A stretch of DNA of 64,000 nucleotides from Flavobacteriales bacterium (GCA_017303755.1 JAFLBS010000003.1:62001-126000); one strand, 5' to 3'; positions 24,312-34,059 are shown, counted from the first letter of the stretch. Notes: a model not told the origin generated them from the letters alone. Program-made: numbers and translations.

Positions 24312-25670
24312 ATGAACGCTACCATCATCACCATCATCGCCTTTATAATTGCATTAGCCATTGGAATTTACCTTGGAAAAATGCTGTTTTCTGCCCACTC
24401 AAAATCGGATAAAGCTTCATTAGAAGAAAAAATAAACGGCTTACTTTCACAAATTGAACAATTAAAATTGCAGGTCGTTCAAACAGCACAAGAACGCGAA
24501 ACCATTCGTGCCGAAAAAGAATCAGTTATCATTCAACTTTCCAAAAAAGAAACCGATTTTGAGAATTTATGGGAACGCAATAAAGAACAAAAACAAGAAG
24601 TAGAACAACTCCAGGAAAAATTCACCAAAGAATTTGAGAATTTAGCCAACAAAATATTAGAAGAAAAAACCACCAAATTCACTGAACAGAATAAAGAGAA
24701 TTTAAAAAACATACTAACACCTTTACAAGACAAGATTCAACTATTCGAGAAAAAAGTAGAAGACACACACAAGGAAAGTATTGATTATCATGCCGCTTTA
24801 CGCCAGCAGATTTTGGGGTTACGCGAAATGAACGAGCAAATGAGTAAAGAAACACTCAATTTGACAAAAGCACTCAAAGGCGATAGTAAAATGCAAGGAA
24901 ATTGGGGCGAATTGGTTTTGGAACGTGTGTTGGAAAAATCAGGATTGGAAAAAGACCGTGAGTATTTTGTACAGCAAAGTTTTGTGACTGAGGAAGGCAA
25001 TCGCGTTTTTCCCGATGTCATCATCAACTTACCTGATGGAAAGAAAATGATCGTCGATTCGAAAGTAGCTTTGACATCTTACGAGCGTTATATTAATGAA
25101 GAAAATGACGATTTAAAAGTTCAATTTCTAAAAGAACATGTTGCCTCGATTAACCGTCATGTTATCGATTTAGGCAATAAAAATTATCAGGATTTGTATC
25201 AAATGGAAAGTCCTGATTTTGTATTGCTTTTTATCCCAATCGAATCGGCATTTGCTATTGCATTGAATGAAGACACTAGCTTGTACAATAAAGCTTTTGA
25301 GAAAAATATTGTGATTGTAACACCTTCTACTCTATTGGCCACTTTGCGTACTATTGATAGCATGTGGACCAACCAAAAACAACAAGAAAATGCGCTTGAA
25401 ATTGCGCGTCAAGCTGGAGCTTTGTATGATAAATTTGAAGGTTTTGTAACCGATTTGGTGAAAATTGGCAAAAAAATGGATGAAGCCAAAGTTGAATACC
25501 AAGGCGCGATGAATAAGCTCGTTGACGGAAAAGGCAATCTGATCACTAGTGTCGAAAAACTGAAAAAAATGGGAGCCAAAGCCAAAAAAGCGCTTCCCGA
25601 AAACATCATCAATAGAGCCAATGCTTTTGAGGATGAAAAAAATACATTAACTGAAAGTAAATCAGAATAA
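24312..25670 (+). CDS. rmuC: DNA recombination protein RmuC
   Basis: A 452-residue protein starting at MNATIITII, which begins directly with the membrane anchor; an in-frame ATG 19 codons upstream is less likely. After the N-terminal helix (residues 4-22) comes a long coiled coil (about 30-180), then the RmuC domain with GNWGELVLERVLEKSGLE, PDVIINLPDGKKMIVDSKV and LLFIPIESAFAIAL. RmuC proteins have a PD-(D/E)xK-like nuclease fold (DSK motif seen) and limit inversions at short inverted repeats. That activity is of interest given the many repeats in this genome. The small membrane protein gene that follows is 28 bases downstream. Confidence 0.93.
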   Translation: MNATIITIIAFIIALAIGIYLGKMLFSAHSKSDKASLEEKINGLLSQIEQLKLQVVQTAQERETIRAEKESVIIQLSKKETDFENLWERNKEQKQEVEQLQEKFTKEFENLANKILEEKTTKFTEQNKENLKNILTPLQDKIQLFEKKVEDTHKESIDYHAALRQQILGLREMNEQMSKETLNLTKALKGDSKMQGNWGELVLERVLEKSGLEKDREYFVQQSFVTEEGNRVFPDVIINLPDGKKMIVDSKVALTSYERYINEENDDLKVQFLKEHVASINRHVIDLGNKNYQDLYQMESPDFVLLFIPIESAFAIALNEDTSLYNKAFEKNIVIVTPSTLLATLRTIDSMWTNQKQQENALEIARQAGALYDKFEGFVTDLVKIGKKMDEAKVEYQGAMNKLVDGKGNLITSVEKLKKMGAKAKKALPENIINRANAFEDEKNTLTESKSE

Positions 25671-25698
25671 TATCTTTTAAAATTAAAAACTAAAAATT

Positions 25699-26067
25699 AT
25701 GTTACGTAAATTCATTCTTTATTTTGTTCTCATTGCGGTTGTACTCACTTCATTATTTTTTACTGCAGCTTATTATGCAACCTACAGTGAAGGTGATCGA
25801 ACAGGCGAACTGATTAAATTCAGCAAAAAAGGCTATGTTTTTAAAACTTGGGAAGGAGAAATCAGCCAAGGAATTTCGGGTGCGCAAATTTTTAAATTTT
25901 CGGTATTGGATAATGATGCTGAAGTGATTGAAGATTTGAAAAAAAATCAAGGTCAATATGTAAAAGTCACTTATATCGAGCGTTATACAACTTTTCCATG
26001 GTGGGGCGACACTAATTACTACATTACAAAAGTTCAAACAGAAAAATCACCTTTTAAGTTAAAATAA
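25699..26067 (+). CDS. conserved membrane-anchored hypothetical protein
   Basis: A 122-residue protein with one N-terminal transmembrane helix or uncleaved signal (LRKFILYFVLIAVVLTSLFF) and a C-terminal domain of mixed strands: GELIKFSKKGYVFKTWEGEI, then GQYVKVTYIERYTTFPWWGDTNYYI. Homologues in Flavobacteria are often mislabelled as 6-phosphogluconate dehydrogenase; nothing in this sequence supports that. The C-terminal domain resembles a small OB-like beta barrel. It sits 28 bases after rmuC and is likely co-transcribed. Confidence 0.75.
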   Translation: MLRKFILYFVLIAVVLTSLFFTAAYYATYSEGDRTGELIKFSKKGYVFKTWEGEISQGISGAQIFKFSVLDNDAEVIEDLKKNQGQYVKVTYIERYTTFPWWGDTNYYITKVQTEKSPFKLK

Positions 26068-26104
26068 TTTTTAGCCAAAAAGTAGGGTGTTTATTTTTTG
26101 AGTT

Positions 26105-26122
26105 GTCTACTGCATAGTAGAC
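26105..26122. promoter_or_regulatory. GTCTACT-GCAT-AGTAGAC palindrome
   Basis: Perfect seven-base inverted repeat around GCAT, 100 bases before the haem lipoprotein gene at 26218. It may be an operator or a small hairpin; there is no T-run. Confidence 0.35.
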
Positions 26123-26217
26123 ATGATTCATTTCAGTCACAGATTCTTAATTTAAGTAGATAATAATTAGGTATTTGTGATTTTTTTTTTATTTTTGGTG
26201 TGGTTAAAACAAAATTC

Positions 26218-27348
26218 ATGAAAAAGTATTACTTATTAAGCATTTTTATTCTTATTACCTCAGTTTCAATTTTTATTTCTTGTTCAGATGATGAAGAAGA
26301 ACAGTACGTTCCTGTTTCACCTGTAGTGGTAAATTTAACCCAGGTTCCGTATCCAAAATTATCCGATTATAAATTTTTTGAAGGTGAGATGAAAAATCTT
26401 ACTCCTGCATTAAACGTTATTCCTTACGAACCTGCATCTGTTTTATTTTCAGATTATGCCCACAAAAAGCGTTTTGTTTGGATGCCAATTGGCTCAAAAG
26501 CAACTTACAACGGTGATGGAAACATTTTAGAACTTCCTGTTGGATCAGCACTAATTAAAACTTTCTATTACGATAATGTTCAAAATGTAACTCCAGTAGG
26601 TTCAACACGAATTATTGAGACTCGTATTATGATTCGTAAATCAACAGGTTGGATATTTGCCGATTATGTTTGGAATGCTGCTCAAACAGAAGCTTTATTG
26701 GATAATTCAGGTAGTTTTACTCAAGTGGATTGGTTGGAAAATGGAACTCCAAAAACTGCTAATTACAGAATTCCATCAGAAGAGCAATGTATTGTTTGTC
26801 ATAAAAGAAGAGAAATTGTGAATGGTAACGAAACTACTGTTTACACTCCAATCGGAATAAAACCACAAAATTTAAACTTCAATCGCAATTACGGCTCTGT
26901 ATCGAAAAACCAATTGACAAAATGGATTGAACAAGGTTATCTGGAAAACAATTTTACTTTTCCAACTGCCGCAAATACAACAATTGATTATAACGACACA
27001 TCCAAACCATTAGAATTGAGAGTTCGTTCGTATTTTGATATTAATTGTGCACATTGTCATGCTAATGACAGACACTGTGATTACCGACCAATGCGATTTG
27101 CGTTCAATGAAACTGCCAACAATCTAACTAATATGGGAGTTTGTGTGGAAACTCAAGACATGCAAGATTTCGATCCTGCTTTAAGCAAAATAATCACACC
27201 AGGAAACATCAATCGCTCAATGCTTTATTTCCGACTAAACACCGTTGACGAAGCCTATAGAATGCCACTTCACGGTAGAACAGTTATACACGAAGAAGGA
27301 GTTCAAATGATTGAACAATGGATCAATACATTACAACCTTGTGAATAA
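26218..27348 (+). CDS. di-haem c-type cytochrome-like lipoprotein (SO2930-like)
   Basis: A 376-residue lipoprotein beginning at MKKYYLLSIF; the upstream in-frame start at 26200 adds six residues. The lipobox is SIFISC followed by acidic SDDEEE. Two CxxCH haem-attachment sites are present, CIVCH near residue 193 and CAHCH near residue 275, with Met-containing segments downstream (PMRFAF, RMPLHG). The layout resembles the SO2930-type diheme proteins of unknown partner. Downstream genes include two large secreted VCBS-repeat proteins, a CIACH lipoprotein and a YceI protein, which together suggest surface electron transfer or oxidation chemistry; that is inference. Confidence 0.8.
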   Translation: MKKYYLLSIFILITSVSIFISCSDDEEEQYVPVSPVVVNLTQVPYPKLSDYKFFEGEMKNLTPALNVIPYEPASVLFSDYAHKKRFVWMPIGSKATYNGDGNILELPVGSALIKTFYYDNVQNVTPVGSTRIIETRIMIRKSTGWIFADYVWNAAQTEALLDNSGSFTQVDWLENGTPKTANYRIPSEEQCIVCHKRREIVNGNETTVYTPIGIKPQNLNFNRNYGSVSKNQLTKWIEQGYLENNFTFPTAANTTIDYNDTSKPLELRVRSYFDINCAHCHANDRHCDYRPMRFAFNETANNLTNMGVCVETQDMQDFDPALSKIITPGNINRSMLYFRLNTVDEAYRMPLHGRTVIHEEGVQMIEQWINTLQPCE

Positions 27349-27375
27349 AAACACTATAACCAAACTAAACTAAAA

Positions 27376-29439
27376 ATGAAAAAAATTACATTATTAATTA
27401 TTTTGGCATTTACATCACAGTTCTCTATCGCTCAAGATAGTTGTGCTGGTGCAATGCCAATTACAGCTGCTGGAACATTTGTTATTGATGTTATCAATGG
27501 TGCTCCAACTACAACAGCTTGTGTTGGCGGAGGTACAGTTACGGCAGCAGAATGGTATGCTTACACTCCATCACAAAATTATACTGTGACCGTAACTACC
27601 GATTTACTCATCAACATTTGTCGTGATACTCGTTTTCAAGTGTACACAGGTATTTGTGGCGGTTTATCATGTTTGACTGGCGATGATGATGCTGGAGTTA
27701 TTGCATGTAATTCGGGTAACACCAACTCTTATTTATCAACAAAATCATTCAATGTAACAGCCGGAACGACTTATTACATTGCTTTTGAAAATAGATACGA
27801 ATCGACTGGTTTCAGTTTTCAAATCATTGAAAATCCAATCGTTGTTCCTCCAACAGCTCCTGTATCTTATCAAAACCAAACGGTTGGAACTTTGCCAAGT
27901 GGCGCTGGAAACTATAACCTTTGCATTGTTGATATGAACGGCGACTACAAAGACGATATAGTAAGCGTAAGTGCCAATAATTTAAAAGTGCATTATCAAG
28001 GTACTACAGCCAATTCATTTAGCATATCTGATTTTCCAATTTCTGGAACTAGCTTCATGCCTTCATGGAGTTTAGCTGCTGGTGATCACAATAGAGATGG
28101 TTATAATGACATTATTTTGGGTGCAGGAAGCGGACTTTCAGTATGGTCATCAAATAGCGTTGGAACTGCTTATAGTAATTACACACCTGGACAATACATT
28201 TTTTGTCAAAGAACCAATTTTGCCGACTTGAACAAAGACGGACATTTAGACGTGTTCTCGTGTCACGATATCGCGCCAAATGTTTATTATTTAAATGATG
28301 GAAATAGTAATTTCACCCACTATCAAGCAACTGTAACTCCAGGCGCTATGAATATTGGTACAAGTGGTGGAAACTACTCAACTTTATTCAGTGATTTTGA
28401 TAACGATGGTGATACGGATGTATTCATTTCAAAATGTTCTGGACCACCGTGTGAACTACTTCGTTACGACGGAAATGGAGTTTACACTAATATTTCTGCT
28501 GTTGCTGGAGTTGATATTACTCCAATCCAAACTTGGTCTTCTGCAATCAACGACTTTGATTCGGATGGTGATATGGATATTATTATCACTGCAAGTGCTG
28601 GAACTCACAAGTATTTTAGAAACAACTTAGACACAACCAATAACGTAGAAGAGGCTTTCACTAATATTACTGTTGGTTCGGGTTGGGATACGAATTCATC
28701 AACTAATATTGATAACGTTTCTTACGATTTTGATAACGACGGTTTCGCAGATGTACTTGGTGGCGGAAACAAAATCATGTTCAATGATGGTGATGGTACT
28801 TTTACTCCTTTCAGCTATTCTGGACTAAGTGTAGGTGCAATAGGAGATTTAAATAACGACGGCTTTTTAGATATTCTAAACGGAACTACTGTTCGCTATG
28901 CAATACCAAATGGTAATAATTGGTCTAAAATCACTCTTCAAGGAATACAAAGTAACAGAAATGGAATTGGAGCCAGAGTTGAACTTTACGGTGCATGGGG
29001 TAAACAAATCAGAGATGTTAGAAGTGGTGAAGGATTTAAATATATGGGTTCATTAAACGTACATTTTGGTATTGGTGATGCAACTTCTATTTCTCAAATA
29101 ATTATTAGATGGCCTTCTGGTATTGTTGACACAATCAATAATCCTACTATTAACGGTGTTGTGCACGTGGTTGAAGGTTCAACATTAGCTAATAATGAAT
29201 TTATTAATTCTGAATTTGCATTGTTTCCAGTTCCTGCTAAAAACATATTAAACATCAAATCTAATTCAGATATTGCGTTTAAATCGGCTCAAGTATACGA
29301 CTTAAATGGAAGAAAAGTATTTGAATCTGCAATAGAAAATGACGCAATTAACGTACAATCTTTATCCAAAGGAACTTATGTTTTAGTAGTTCGAAATACA
29401 GAAGAAAAAGAATTTTCACAAAAATTCATTAAAGAATAA
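27376..29439 (+). CDS. secreted VCBS/FG-GAP repeat protein with ASPIC/UnbV and T9SS domains (copy 1)
   Basis: A 687-residue exported protein with signal peptide ending FSIAQ. Residues about 20-155 form a Cys-containing beta domain (TTYYIAFENRYESTGFSF). A chain of VCBS/FG-GAP calcium-binding propeller repeats follows, with Asp-rich loops such as DMNGDYKDDI, DHNRDGYNDI, DLNKDGHLDV, DFDNDGDTDV, DFDSDGDMDI and DLNNDGFLDI. Then comes an ASPIC/UnbV domain (GIGARVELYG, SGEGFKYMGSLNVHFGIG, IIRWPSGIVD) and a T9SS sorting domain with final KEFSQKFIKE. It is probably surface-bound. A paralogue follows after a terminator, showing tandem duplication. Confidence 0.88.
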   Translation: MKKITLLIILAFTSQFSIAQDSCAGAMPITAAGTFVIDVINGAPTTTACVGGGTVTAAEWYAYTPSQNYTVTVTTDLLINICRDTRFQVYTGICGGLSCLTGDDDAGVIACNSGNTNSYLSTKSFNVTAGTTYYIAFENRYESTGFSFQIIENPIVVPPTAPVSYQNQTVGTLPSGAGNYNLCIVDMNGDYKDDIVSVSANNLKVHYQGTTANSFSISDFPISGTSFMPSWSLAAGDHNRDGYNDIILGAGSGLSVWSSNSVGTAYSNYTPGQYIFCQRTNFADLNKDGHLDVFSCHDIAPNVYYLNDGNSNFTHYQATVTPGAMNIGTSGGNYSTLFSDFDNDGDTDVFISKCSGPPCELLRYDGNGVYTNISAVAGVDITPIQTWSSAINDFDSDGDMDIIITASAGTHKYFRNNLDTTNNVEEAFTNITVGSGWDTNSSTNIDNVSYDFDNDGFADVLGGGNKIMFNDGDGTFTPFSYSGLSVGAIGDLNNDGFLDILNGTTVRYAIPNGNNWSKITLQGIQSNRNGIGARVELYGAWGKQIRDVRSGEGFKYMGSLNVHFGIGDATSISQIIIRWPSGIVDTINNPTINGVVHVVEGSTLANNEFINSEFALFPVPAKNILNIKSNSDIAFKSAQVYDLNGRKVFESAIENDAINVQSLSKGTYVLVVRNTEEKEFSQKFIKE

Positions 29440-29446
29440 TAAAAAC

Positions 29447-29473
29447 AAACCCATCTCAAAAGATGGGTTTTAC
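29447..29473 (+). terminator. terminator between the twin VCBS genes
   Basis: AAACCCATCT / AGATGGGTTT stem with a four-base loop and T-run, 8 bases after the stop of copy 1. Copy 2 must have its own promoter or rely on read-through. Confidence 0.85.
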
Positions 29474-29511
29474 AATTAATAACCAATAAACTAAAATAAC
29501 TGCAAACTAAA

Positions 29512-31554
29512 ATGAAAAAAATTACTCTACTATTACTCTTGAATTGTATTTTTCAATTTTCAAATGCGCAAAACACTTGTGATACGGCTTTACCTCTAAC
29601 TGCTGCAGGATCATATGTTGTAACCGCAGTTGATGGAACACAAGTTCCTGCTCCAATATGTGCTGACAATGGTGGTGGTGCTAACAAAGGTGAATGGTAT
29701 GCTTACACGCCTACACAAAATTACACTGTAACTATTACAACAAATATTGCAGCGAACACACCAAAAGTTGATACTCGTTTTCACGTTTACACTGGAGGTT
29801 GCGCTGGATTAACTTGTTACGCTGGCGATGATGATTCTGGTGCAGGATACTCATCTGTTGACACCTTTGTAGTATTAGGTGGAACAACCTATTACATTGC
29901 TTGGGATAACCGATGGACATCCAATGGGTTTACATTTGATCTAATAGAAGCTCCATATGTTGAGCCAGTTCCAACTCCTATTACCTATACTAATCAAAAT
30001 GTAGCGACAGTAAATAGTAATTATAATATCTGTGTTGTAGATATGAATGGCGACCATTTAGACGATATCGTTGGAGTAAGCTCAACAAATATTAGAGTTC
30101 ACAGACAAAATGTTGGTGGTGGATTTACAGTACTTGATTACACAACTTCTGCCGCAGATAATATGCCAACTTGGAGTTTAGCTGCTGGAGATTACAACAA
30201 AGATGGGTACAACGATTTATTGTACGGAAACGGAAGTGGATTAACATTCATGAAATCAAATAGTACTGGAACTGCTTATACTGAAGATTCACCAGGACAA
30301 TACATTTTCTGTCAAAGAACTAATTTTATCGATATTAATAACGATGGGAACCTTGACGCTTTCTCTTGTCACGACGTTGATCCAAACGTATATTACATTA
30401 ATAATGGTTCTGGAAACTTTACCTACTATCAATCAGGTGTAACTCCTGGGGCTGTAAATCTTGGTGTCTTATCAAGTGGAGGGAATTATGCTTCTCTTTG
30501 GTCTGACTTCGATAATGATGGAGATGTAGATATGTTCATTTCTAAATGTTCTGGACCTCCATGTGAGCTTCACAGAAACAATGGAAATGGCACTTATACT
30601 GATATTTCTGCTGCAGCACAAATTAACTTCCAACCAGTTCAATCATGGTCATCTGCCATTTCAGATTTTGATAATGATGGAGACATGGATATTATGGTGG
30701 GTTCTAACGGAAGTGTAGGTCATAAGTTTTTCAGAAATGATTTAGACACCACTAACAGTACTGAAGAACCATTTTCTGATATTACAACTGGTTCTGGATT
30801 AGATTTAGACACAGCAATCAACAGAGATTACATTGCTTATGATTTTGATAATGACGGTTTTGTTGACATTATGGGAAGTGGAAGCAAAATCTTATTCAAT
30901 CAAGGAAACAATGTATTTGCTCCTGTTGCCTATAGTTCTATTGGTGTGGGTGCAATTGGAGATTTAAACAATGATGGTTTCTTAGATATTTTAAATGGAA
31001 GTACAGTTCGTTATGCAGTTCCTAACGGAAATAATTGGATTAAACTTACCTTTCAAGGTATTCAAAGTAACAGTAACGGAATTGGAGCTCGTGTGGAATT
31101 ATATGGCCCATGGGGAAAACAAATTAGAGATGTTAGAAGTGGTGAAGGTTTTGAATACATGAGTACTTTAAATGCTCATTTCGGAATTGGTACAGCTACT
31201 GAAATTTCTCAGGTAATTATTCGTTGGCCATCTGGTGTTGTTGATACAATCAATAATCCAACTACAAATCAAACTTTACATGTTGTAGAAGGTTCAACAC
31301 TTTCTACAAATAGTTTCACAAGCGCTACTTTCAGTATTTCTCCTGTTCCAGCTAAAAATGTAATTACAATTCAAGCGAATGATTCTATTTCTTTCGAATC
31401 TGCTGAGATTTTCGACTTAAACGGAAGAAAAATAGCAGACTCTAAATTAGATAACAACAGCATCAATGTTCAATCATTAGCTACTGGAAGTTATATTTTA
31501 TTGTTGAATGATTCTAATGGAAAAAGACATACTCAAAAATTCATAAAAGAATAA
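29512..31554 (+). CDS. secreted VCBS/FG-GAP repeat protein with ASPIC/UnbV and T9SS domains (copy 2)
   Basis: A 680-residue paralogue of the gene before it, with the same order: signal peptide (FQFSNAQ), N-terminal domain with WYAYTPTQNYTVTI, Asp-rich propeller loops (DMNGDHLDDI, DYNKDGYNDL, DINNDGNLDA, DFDNDGDVDM, DFDNDGDMDI), ASPIC/UnbV domain (GIGARVELYGPWGKQIRDV, IIRWPSGVVD) and a T9SS sorting domain ending RHTQKFIKE. The strongest identity is in the ASPIC/UnbV region, and the N-terminal domain has diverged more. The Ca-loop motifs are intact in both copies, so both are probably functional proteins on the cell surface. Confidence 0.88.
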   Translation: MKKITLLLLLNCIFQFSNAQNTCDTALPLTAAGSYVVTAVDGTQVPAPICADNGGGANKGEWYAYTPTQNYTVTITTNIAANTPKVDTRFHVYTGGCAGLTCYAGDDDSGAGYSSVDTFVVLGGTTYYIAWDNRWTSNGFTFDLIEAPYVEPVPTPITYTNQNVATVNSNYNICVVDMNGDHLDDIVGVSSTNIRVHRQNVGGGFTVLDYTTSAADNMPTWSLAAGDYNKDGYNDLLYGNGSGLTFMKSNSTGTAYTEDSPGQYIFCQRTNFIDINNDGNLDAFSCHDVDPNVYYINNGSGNFTYYQSGVTPGAVNLGVLSSGGNYASLWSDFDNDGDVDMFISKCSGPPCELHRNNGNGTYTDISAAAQINFQPVQSWSSAISDFDNDGDMDIMVGSNGSVGHKFFRNDLDTTNSTEEPFSDITTGSGLDLDTAINRDYIAYDFDNDGFVDIMGSGSKILFNQGNNVFAPVAYSSIGVGAIGDLNNDGFLDILNGSTVRYAVPNGNNWIKLTFQGIQSNSNGIGARVELYGPWGKQIRDVRSGEGFEYMSTLNAHFGIGTATEISQVIIRWPSGVVDTINNPTTNQTLHVVEGSTLSTNSFTSATFSISPVPAKNVITIQANDSISFESAEIFDLNGRKIADSKLDNNSINVQSLATGSYILLLNDSNGKRHTQKFIKE

Positions 31555-31574
31555 ATTTTGTATATCATAACAAA

Positions 31575-31608
31575 TAAAAAATCCCAGTCGAAAACTGGGA
31601 TTTTTTTA
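31575..31608. terminator. terminator between copy 2 and DUF5777 gene
   Basis: AAATCCCAGT / ACTGGGATTT stem with loop CGAAA and a run of seven T; serves convergent transcripts. Confidence 0.9.
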
Positions 31609-31624
31609 TAAAGAATTTTGATAG

Positions 31625-32476
31625 TTAGAAAACTCTCAACAAGTTAAATCCGAAGAAAATATCACCTTTACCCCAATCTCCAACTGTATTTCCTAAAAAA
31701 CCCGCTTCGTGAATTCCTTGTGAATTACTGAAATGCATCTGAAAAACGTGTCCACCTGTTTCTAAATCAAAACCAATTGAAAGTGGATCTTTAAAAGGTG
31801 ATGAACTTGCTCTATTCAAATGTGCTGCGTAATCAACATTCAGCGACCATCTTTTAGCAAATTTATAGCGTCCGCCCATGCCTAAAGCAAATTGACTATT
31901 GTCTTGCTCATCATCTATCACATAATTTTCATGGAAATGAGTTGGTGCTAATTCTAACGATAATTTATCACTGAATTTTCTTGAGATTAAAACCTGATTT
32001 ACAAAAATCAAACGATCGTTAAACTCCATATTTGGGAAATTGGTCTCGTTTAAACTTTTGTCAATGTTGATGGCCAAACTATTGAATCCAACAATTGAAA
32101 ACGGAAAACCATCTTTAACTTGAGGAACTAAAGAGTATTTTGCAGAAAAATCATAAGCTGGTTCACTACGCGCTCCACTAACTGTCAACCAATCGGTAAC
32201 ACCATAAACAAACTTCAATTGAGTAACTGCATCATCCAGCCCAAAAAAGGTTTTAAATCCGCCTTCAGTTGAACCAAAACGGTGAGCCACTATAAAATAC
32301 AAATCTCCTTTAGCTGCTAATTTGGTCGATTCTAAATTCACTATTTTCAATCCTTTAAACGCTGATTCCACGCGCTCTTTCCCAGCAGAAACAGTGTCTA
32401 TCTCCTTCAACAAATCATCTTGCGAAAACGACAAAAACGGAACTAATAATACTAATAATGCAATACTTTTTTTCAT
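31625..32476 (-). CDS. DUF5777 family outer-membrane beta-barrel protein
   Basis: A 283-residue exported protein with signal peptide MKKSIALLVLLVPFLSFSQ. The mature sequence begins with a short helix and then alternates amphipathic strands typical of a barrel: LYFIVAHRFGSTEGGFKTFF, FVYGVTDWLTVSGAR, LSLELAPTHF and RWSLNVDYAAHL; it ends with the aromatic-like strand FFGFNLLRVF. HRFG near the start is a DUF5777 feature. Genes of this family accompany c-type cytochrome and YceI genes in Flavobacteria, matching the divergent CIACH lipoprotein and yceI here. The transported substrate is unknown. Confidence 0.82.
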   Translation of the reverse strand: MKKSIALLVLLVPFLSFSQDDLLKEIDTVSAGKERVESAFKGLKIVNLESTKLAAKGDLYFIVAHRFGSTEGGFKTFFGLDDAVTQLKFVYGVTDWLTVSGARSEPAYDFSAKYSLVPQVKDGFPFSIVGFNSLAINIDKSLNETNFPNMEFNDRLIFVNQVLISRKFSDKLSLELAPTHFHENYVIDDEQDNSQFALGMGGRYKFAKRWSLNVDYAAHLNRASSSPFKDPLSIGFDLETGGHVFQMHFSNSQGIHEAGFLGNTVGDWGKGDIFFGFNLLRVF

Positions 32477-32515
32477 AGGTAATAAATTGTTTATAATAAA
32501 TAAATTGGTTGATTG

Positions 32516-32905
32516 TTATTCAATTATTGAAGATTGATCCATTTTAAATTCTTCTACCAAATCGTCATAAGCCAAGAAACGACCTTTAAGTGTCACTTTC
32601 TTTTTTATTTCTAAATTGGTTGGCAAAGCAGAATCAAATTGAGCATAAATTTTATCGTCAATAACAATCGATTTGCTCTCAGCATCTACATTGGTGATTG
32701 CACCTTCCACTTGCACGACTTTGTTCTGATATTTGACAGTTGCTATACTATCATTCTCAGTAAACTCTTTTTGTAAGACTTGAACCGTTAAAGTAAAGTC
32801 AGCTTCTGAAGCTGCAATATCTTTATGATCTTTATAAGCATAGAAATAAACTGAAGCTGCTATTCCTATAACTACAATCACAAAAATTAGTAATTTCTTT
32901 TTCAT
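32516..32905 (-). CDS. OB-fold (tRNA_anti-like) membrane-anchored protein
   Basis: A 129-residue protein with an N-terminal transmembrane helix (KKLLIFVIVVIGIAASVYFYAY) and a C-terminal OB-fold like domain (VKYQNKVVQVEGAITNVDAE, then VTLKGRFLAYDDLVEEFKMD) similar to the tRNA_anti-like family. These are periplasmic or membrane-anchored modules, not tRNA enzymes. It is 39 bases upstream of the DUF5777 gene on the same strand and probably forms an operon with it. It diverges from the cytochrome lipoprotein gene. Confidence 0.72.
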   Translation of the reverse strand: MKKKLLIFVIVVIGIAASVYFYAYKDHKDIAASEADFTLTVQVLQKEFTENDSIATVKYQNKVVQVEGAITNVDAESKSIVIDDKIYAQFDSALPTNLEIKKKVTLKGRFLAYDDLVEEFKMDQSSIIE

Positions 32906-33105
32906 ATTTATTTTGTTTTGTTATTCAGTAAGTTAAATATAATTACGAAAATAATTCTTATTTAGATTAAATTTAATAAAAAATAATTATTTTTATTTTT
33001 TTAAATCTAAAATCGTCCATCTCTCGTAGATTATAGTAGATTTAAACTAAATAAATATAAACAATATTACCAATTATTAATTAATTTCGAAAAAAAATAA
33101 AACCT

Positions 33106-33465
33106 ATGAACTACAAATTTTATCTGTTCCTTTTTGCAAGTCTTTTATTTTTGCCAGGTTGTTCAAATAACAGTACTGATGATTTAGTTGGTCCTACACC
33201 AGCATCAGTAACCTACAACGGACAAATCAAAGCCATAATTCAAGCCAATTGTATTGCCTGTCATAGCGACCCTCCACAAAACTTTGCTCCTATGCGTTTG
33301 ACTACTTACGAAGATGTTAAGACCGCAGTTTTAACTCGTGGACTTCTAGATCGAATTTCAAGAGCTCAAGGTGCGCCTGGAATGATGCCAAGTGGCGGAA
33401 CTCGTTTACCTCAAGCTACTATAGATCTATTCACGCAATGGCAAGCAGAAGGTTTGGCAGAATAA
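33106..33465 (+). CDS. small c-type cytochrome-like lipoprotein
   Basis: A 119-residue lipoprotein with lipobox Cys20 (LLFLPGC). One CxxCH haem site is present (CIACH) in QANCIACHSDPPQNFAPMRL, and MMPSGG could supply the axial Met. Single-haem surface proteins of this type shuttle electrons. It starts a likely two-gene operon with yceI, 33 bases downstream. Together with the di-haem lipoprotein 6 kb upstream, this suggests a local theme of extracytoplasmic electron transfer. Confidence 0.8.
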   Translation: MNYKFYLFLFASLLFLPGCSNNSTDDLVGPTPASVTYNGQIKAIIQANCIACHSDPPQNFAPMRLTTYEDVKTAVLTRGLLDRISRAQGAPGMMPSGGTRLPQATIDLFTQWQAEGLAE

Positions 33466-33498
33466 TTGTAGTAGTTCTAAACATCTAAAAATAAAATC

Positions 33499-34038
33499 AT
33501 GAAAAAGTATACTCTTCTCTTATCGTTTTTCTTTATTTCGATAGGATTTGCACAAGACAAAGTGCTTACTAAAAACGGAAAAATCACCTTCGAAGCTTCC
33601 GTTCCTTCATTTGAAGAAGTCAAAGCCAAAAACGAAGCCGTAACTTGTGTTGTCAATACCAAAACAGGTGAGATTGCAACGTTAACCTTAGTAAAAGGAT
33701 TCCGTTTTAAAGTGGCGCTGATGGAAGAACACTTTAACGAAAATTACATCGAAAGTGATAAATACCCAAAAGCTACTTTTAAAGGAAAAATTGAAGGTTT
33801 TGATTATTCTAAAATCACCAAAGAAGGAAAAACCTACACCATTAAAGGAAAATTAGAATTGCACGGAAAGTCAAAAGACATCACCATTACGGCTACCATC
33901 AAAAAATCGGCAGATGGAATGTCATTAGTTTCTAACTTTACGGTAAACACTGATGATTTCGGAATTGATATTCCAAGTGTAGTAAGCAAAAAAGTTTCTA
34001 AAAAAGTAAATGTGACTTTGGATTTTAATTTGAAATAA
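33499..34038 (+). CDS. YceI family periplasmic protein
   Basis: A 179-residue exported protein with signal peptide ending SIGFAQ. The mature part matches the YceI lipocalin-like barrel: KNGKITFEASVPSFEEVKA, then FKVALMEEHFNENYIESD, YPKATFKGKIEGFD, and KLELHGKSKDITITATI. The family binds polyisoprenoids such as octaprenyl chains in the periplasm. In Flavobacteria it is often paired with cytochrome genes, as here, so a quinone-linked role is possible but inferred. Confidence 0.9.
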   Translation: MKKYTLLLSFFFISIGFAQDKVLTKNGKITFEASVPSFEEVKAKNEAVTCVVNTKTGEIATLTLVKGFRFKVALMEEHFNENYIESDKYPKATFKGKIEGFDYSKITKEGKTYTIKGKLELHGKSKDITITATIKKSADGMSLVSNFTVNTDDFGIDIPSVVSKKVSKKVNVTLDFNLK

Positions 34039-34059
34039 ATCGAATTTTACACAATATAC

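Noticed and set aside
28355-28630. 91-residue frame inside VCBS copy 1
   Set aside because: Off-frame reading of Asp-rich calcium loops; no start context or family match.
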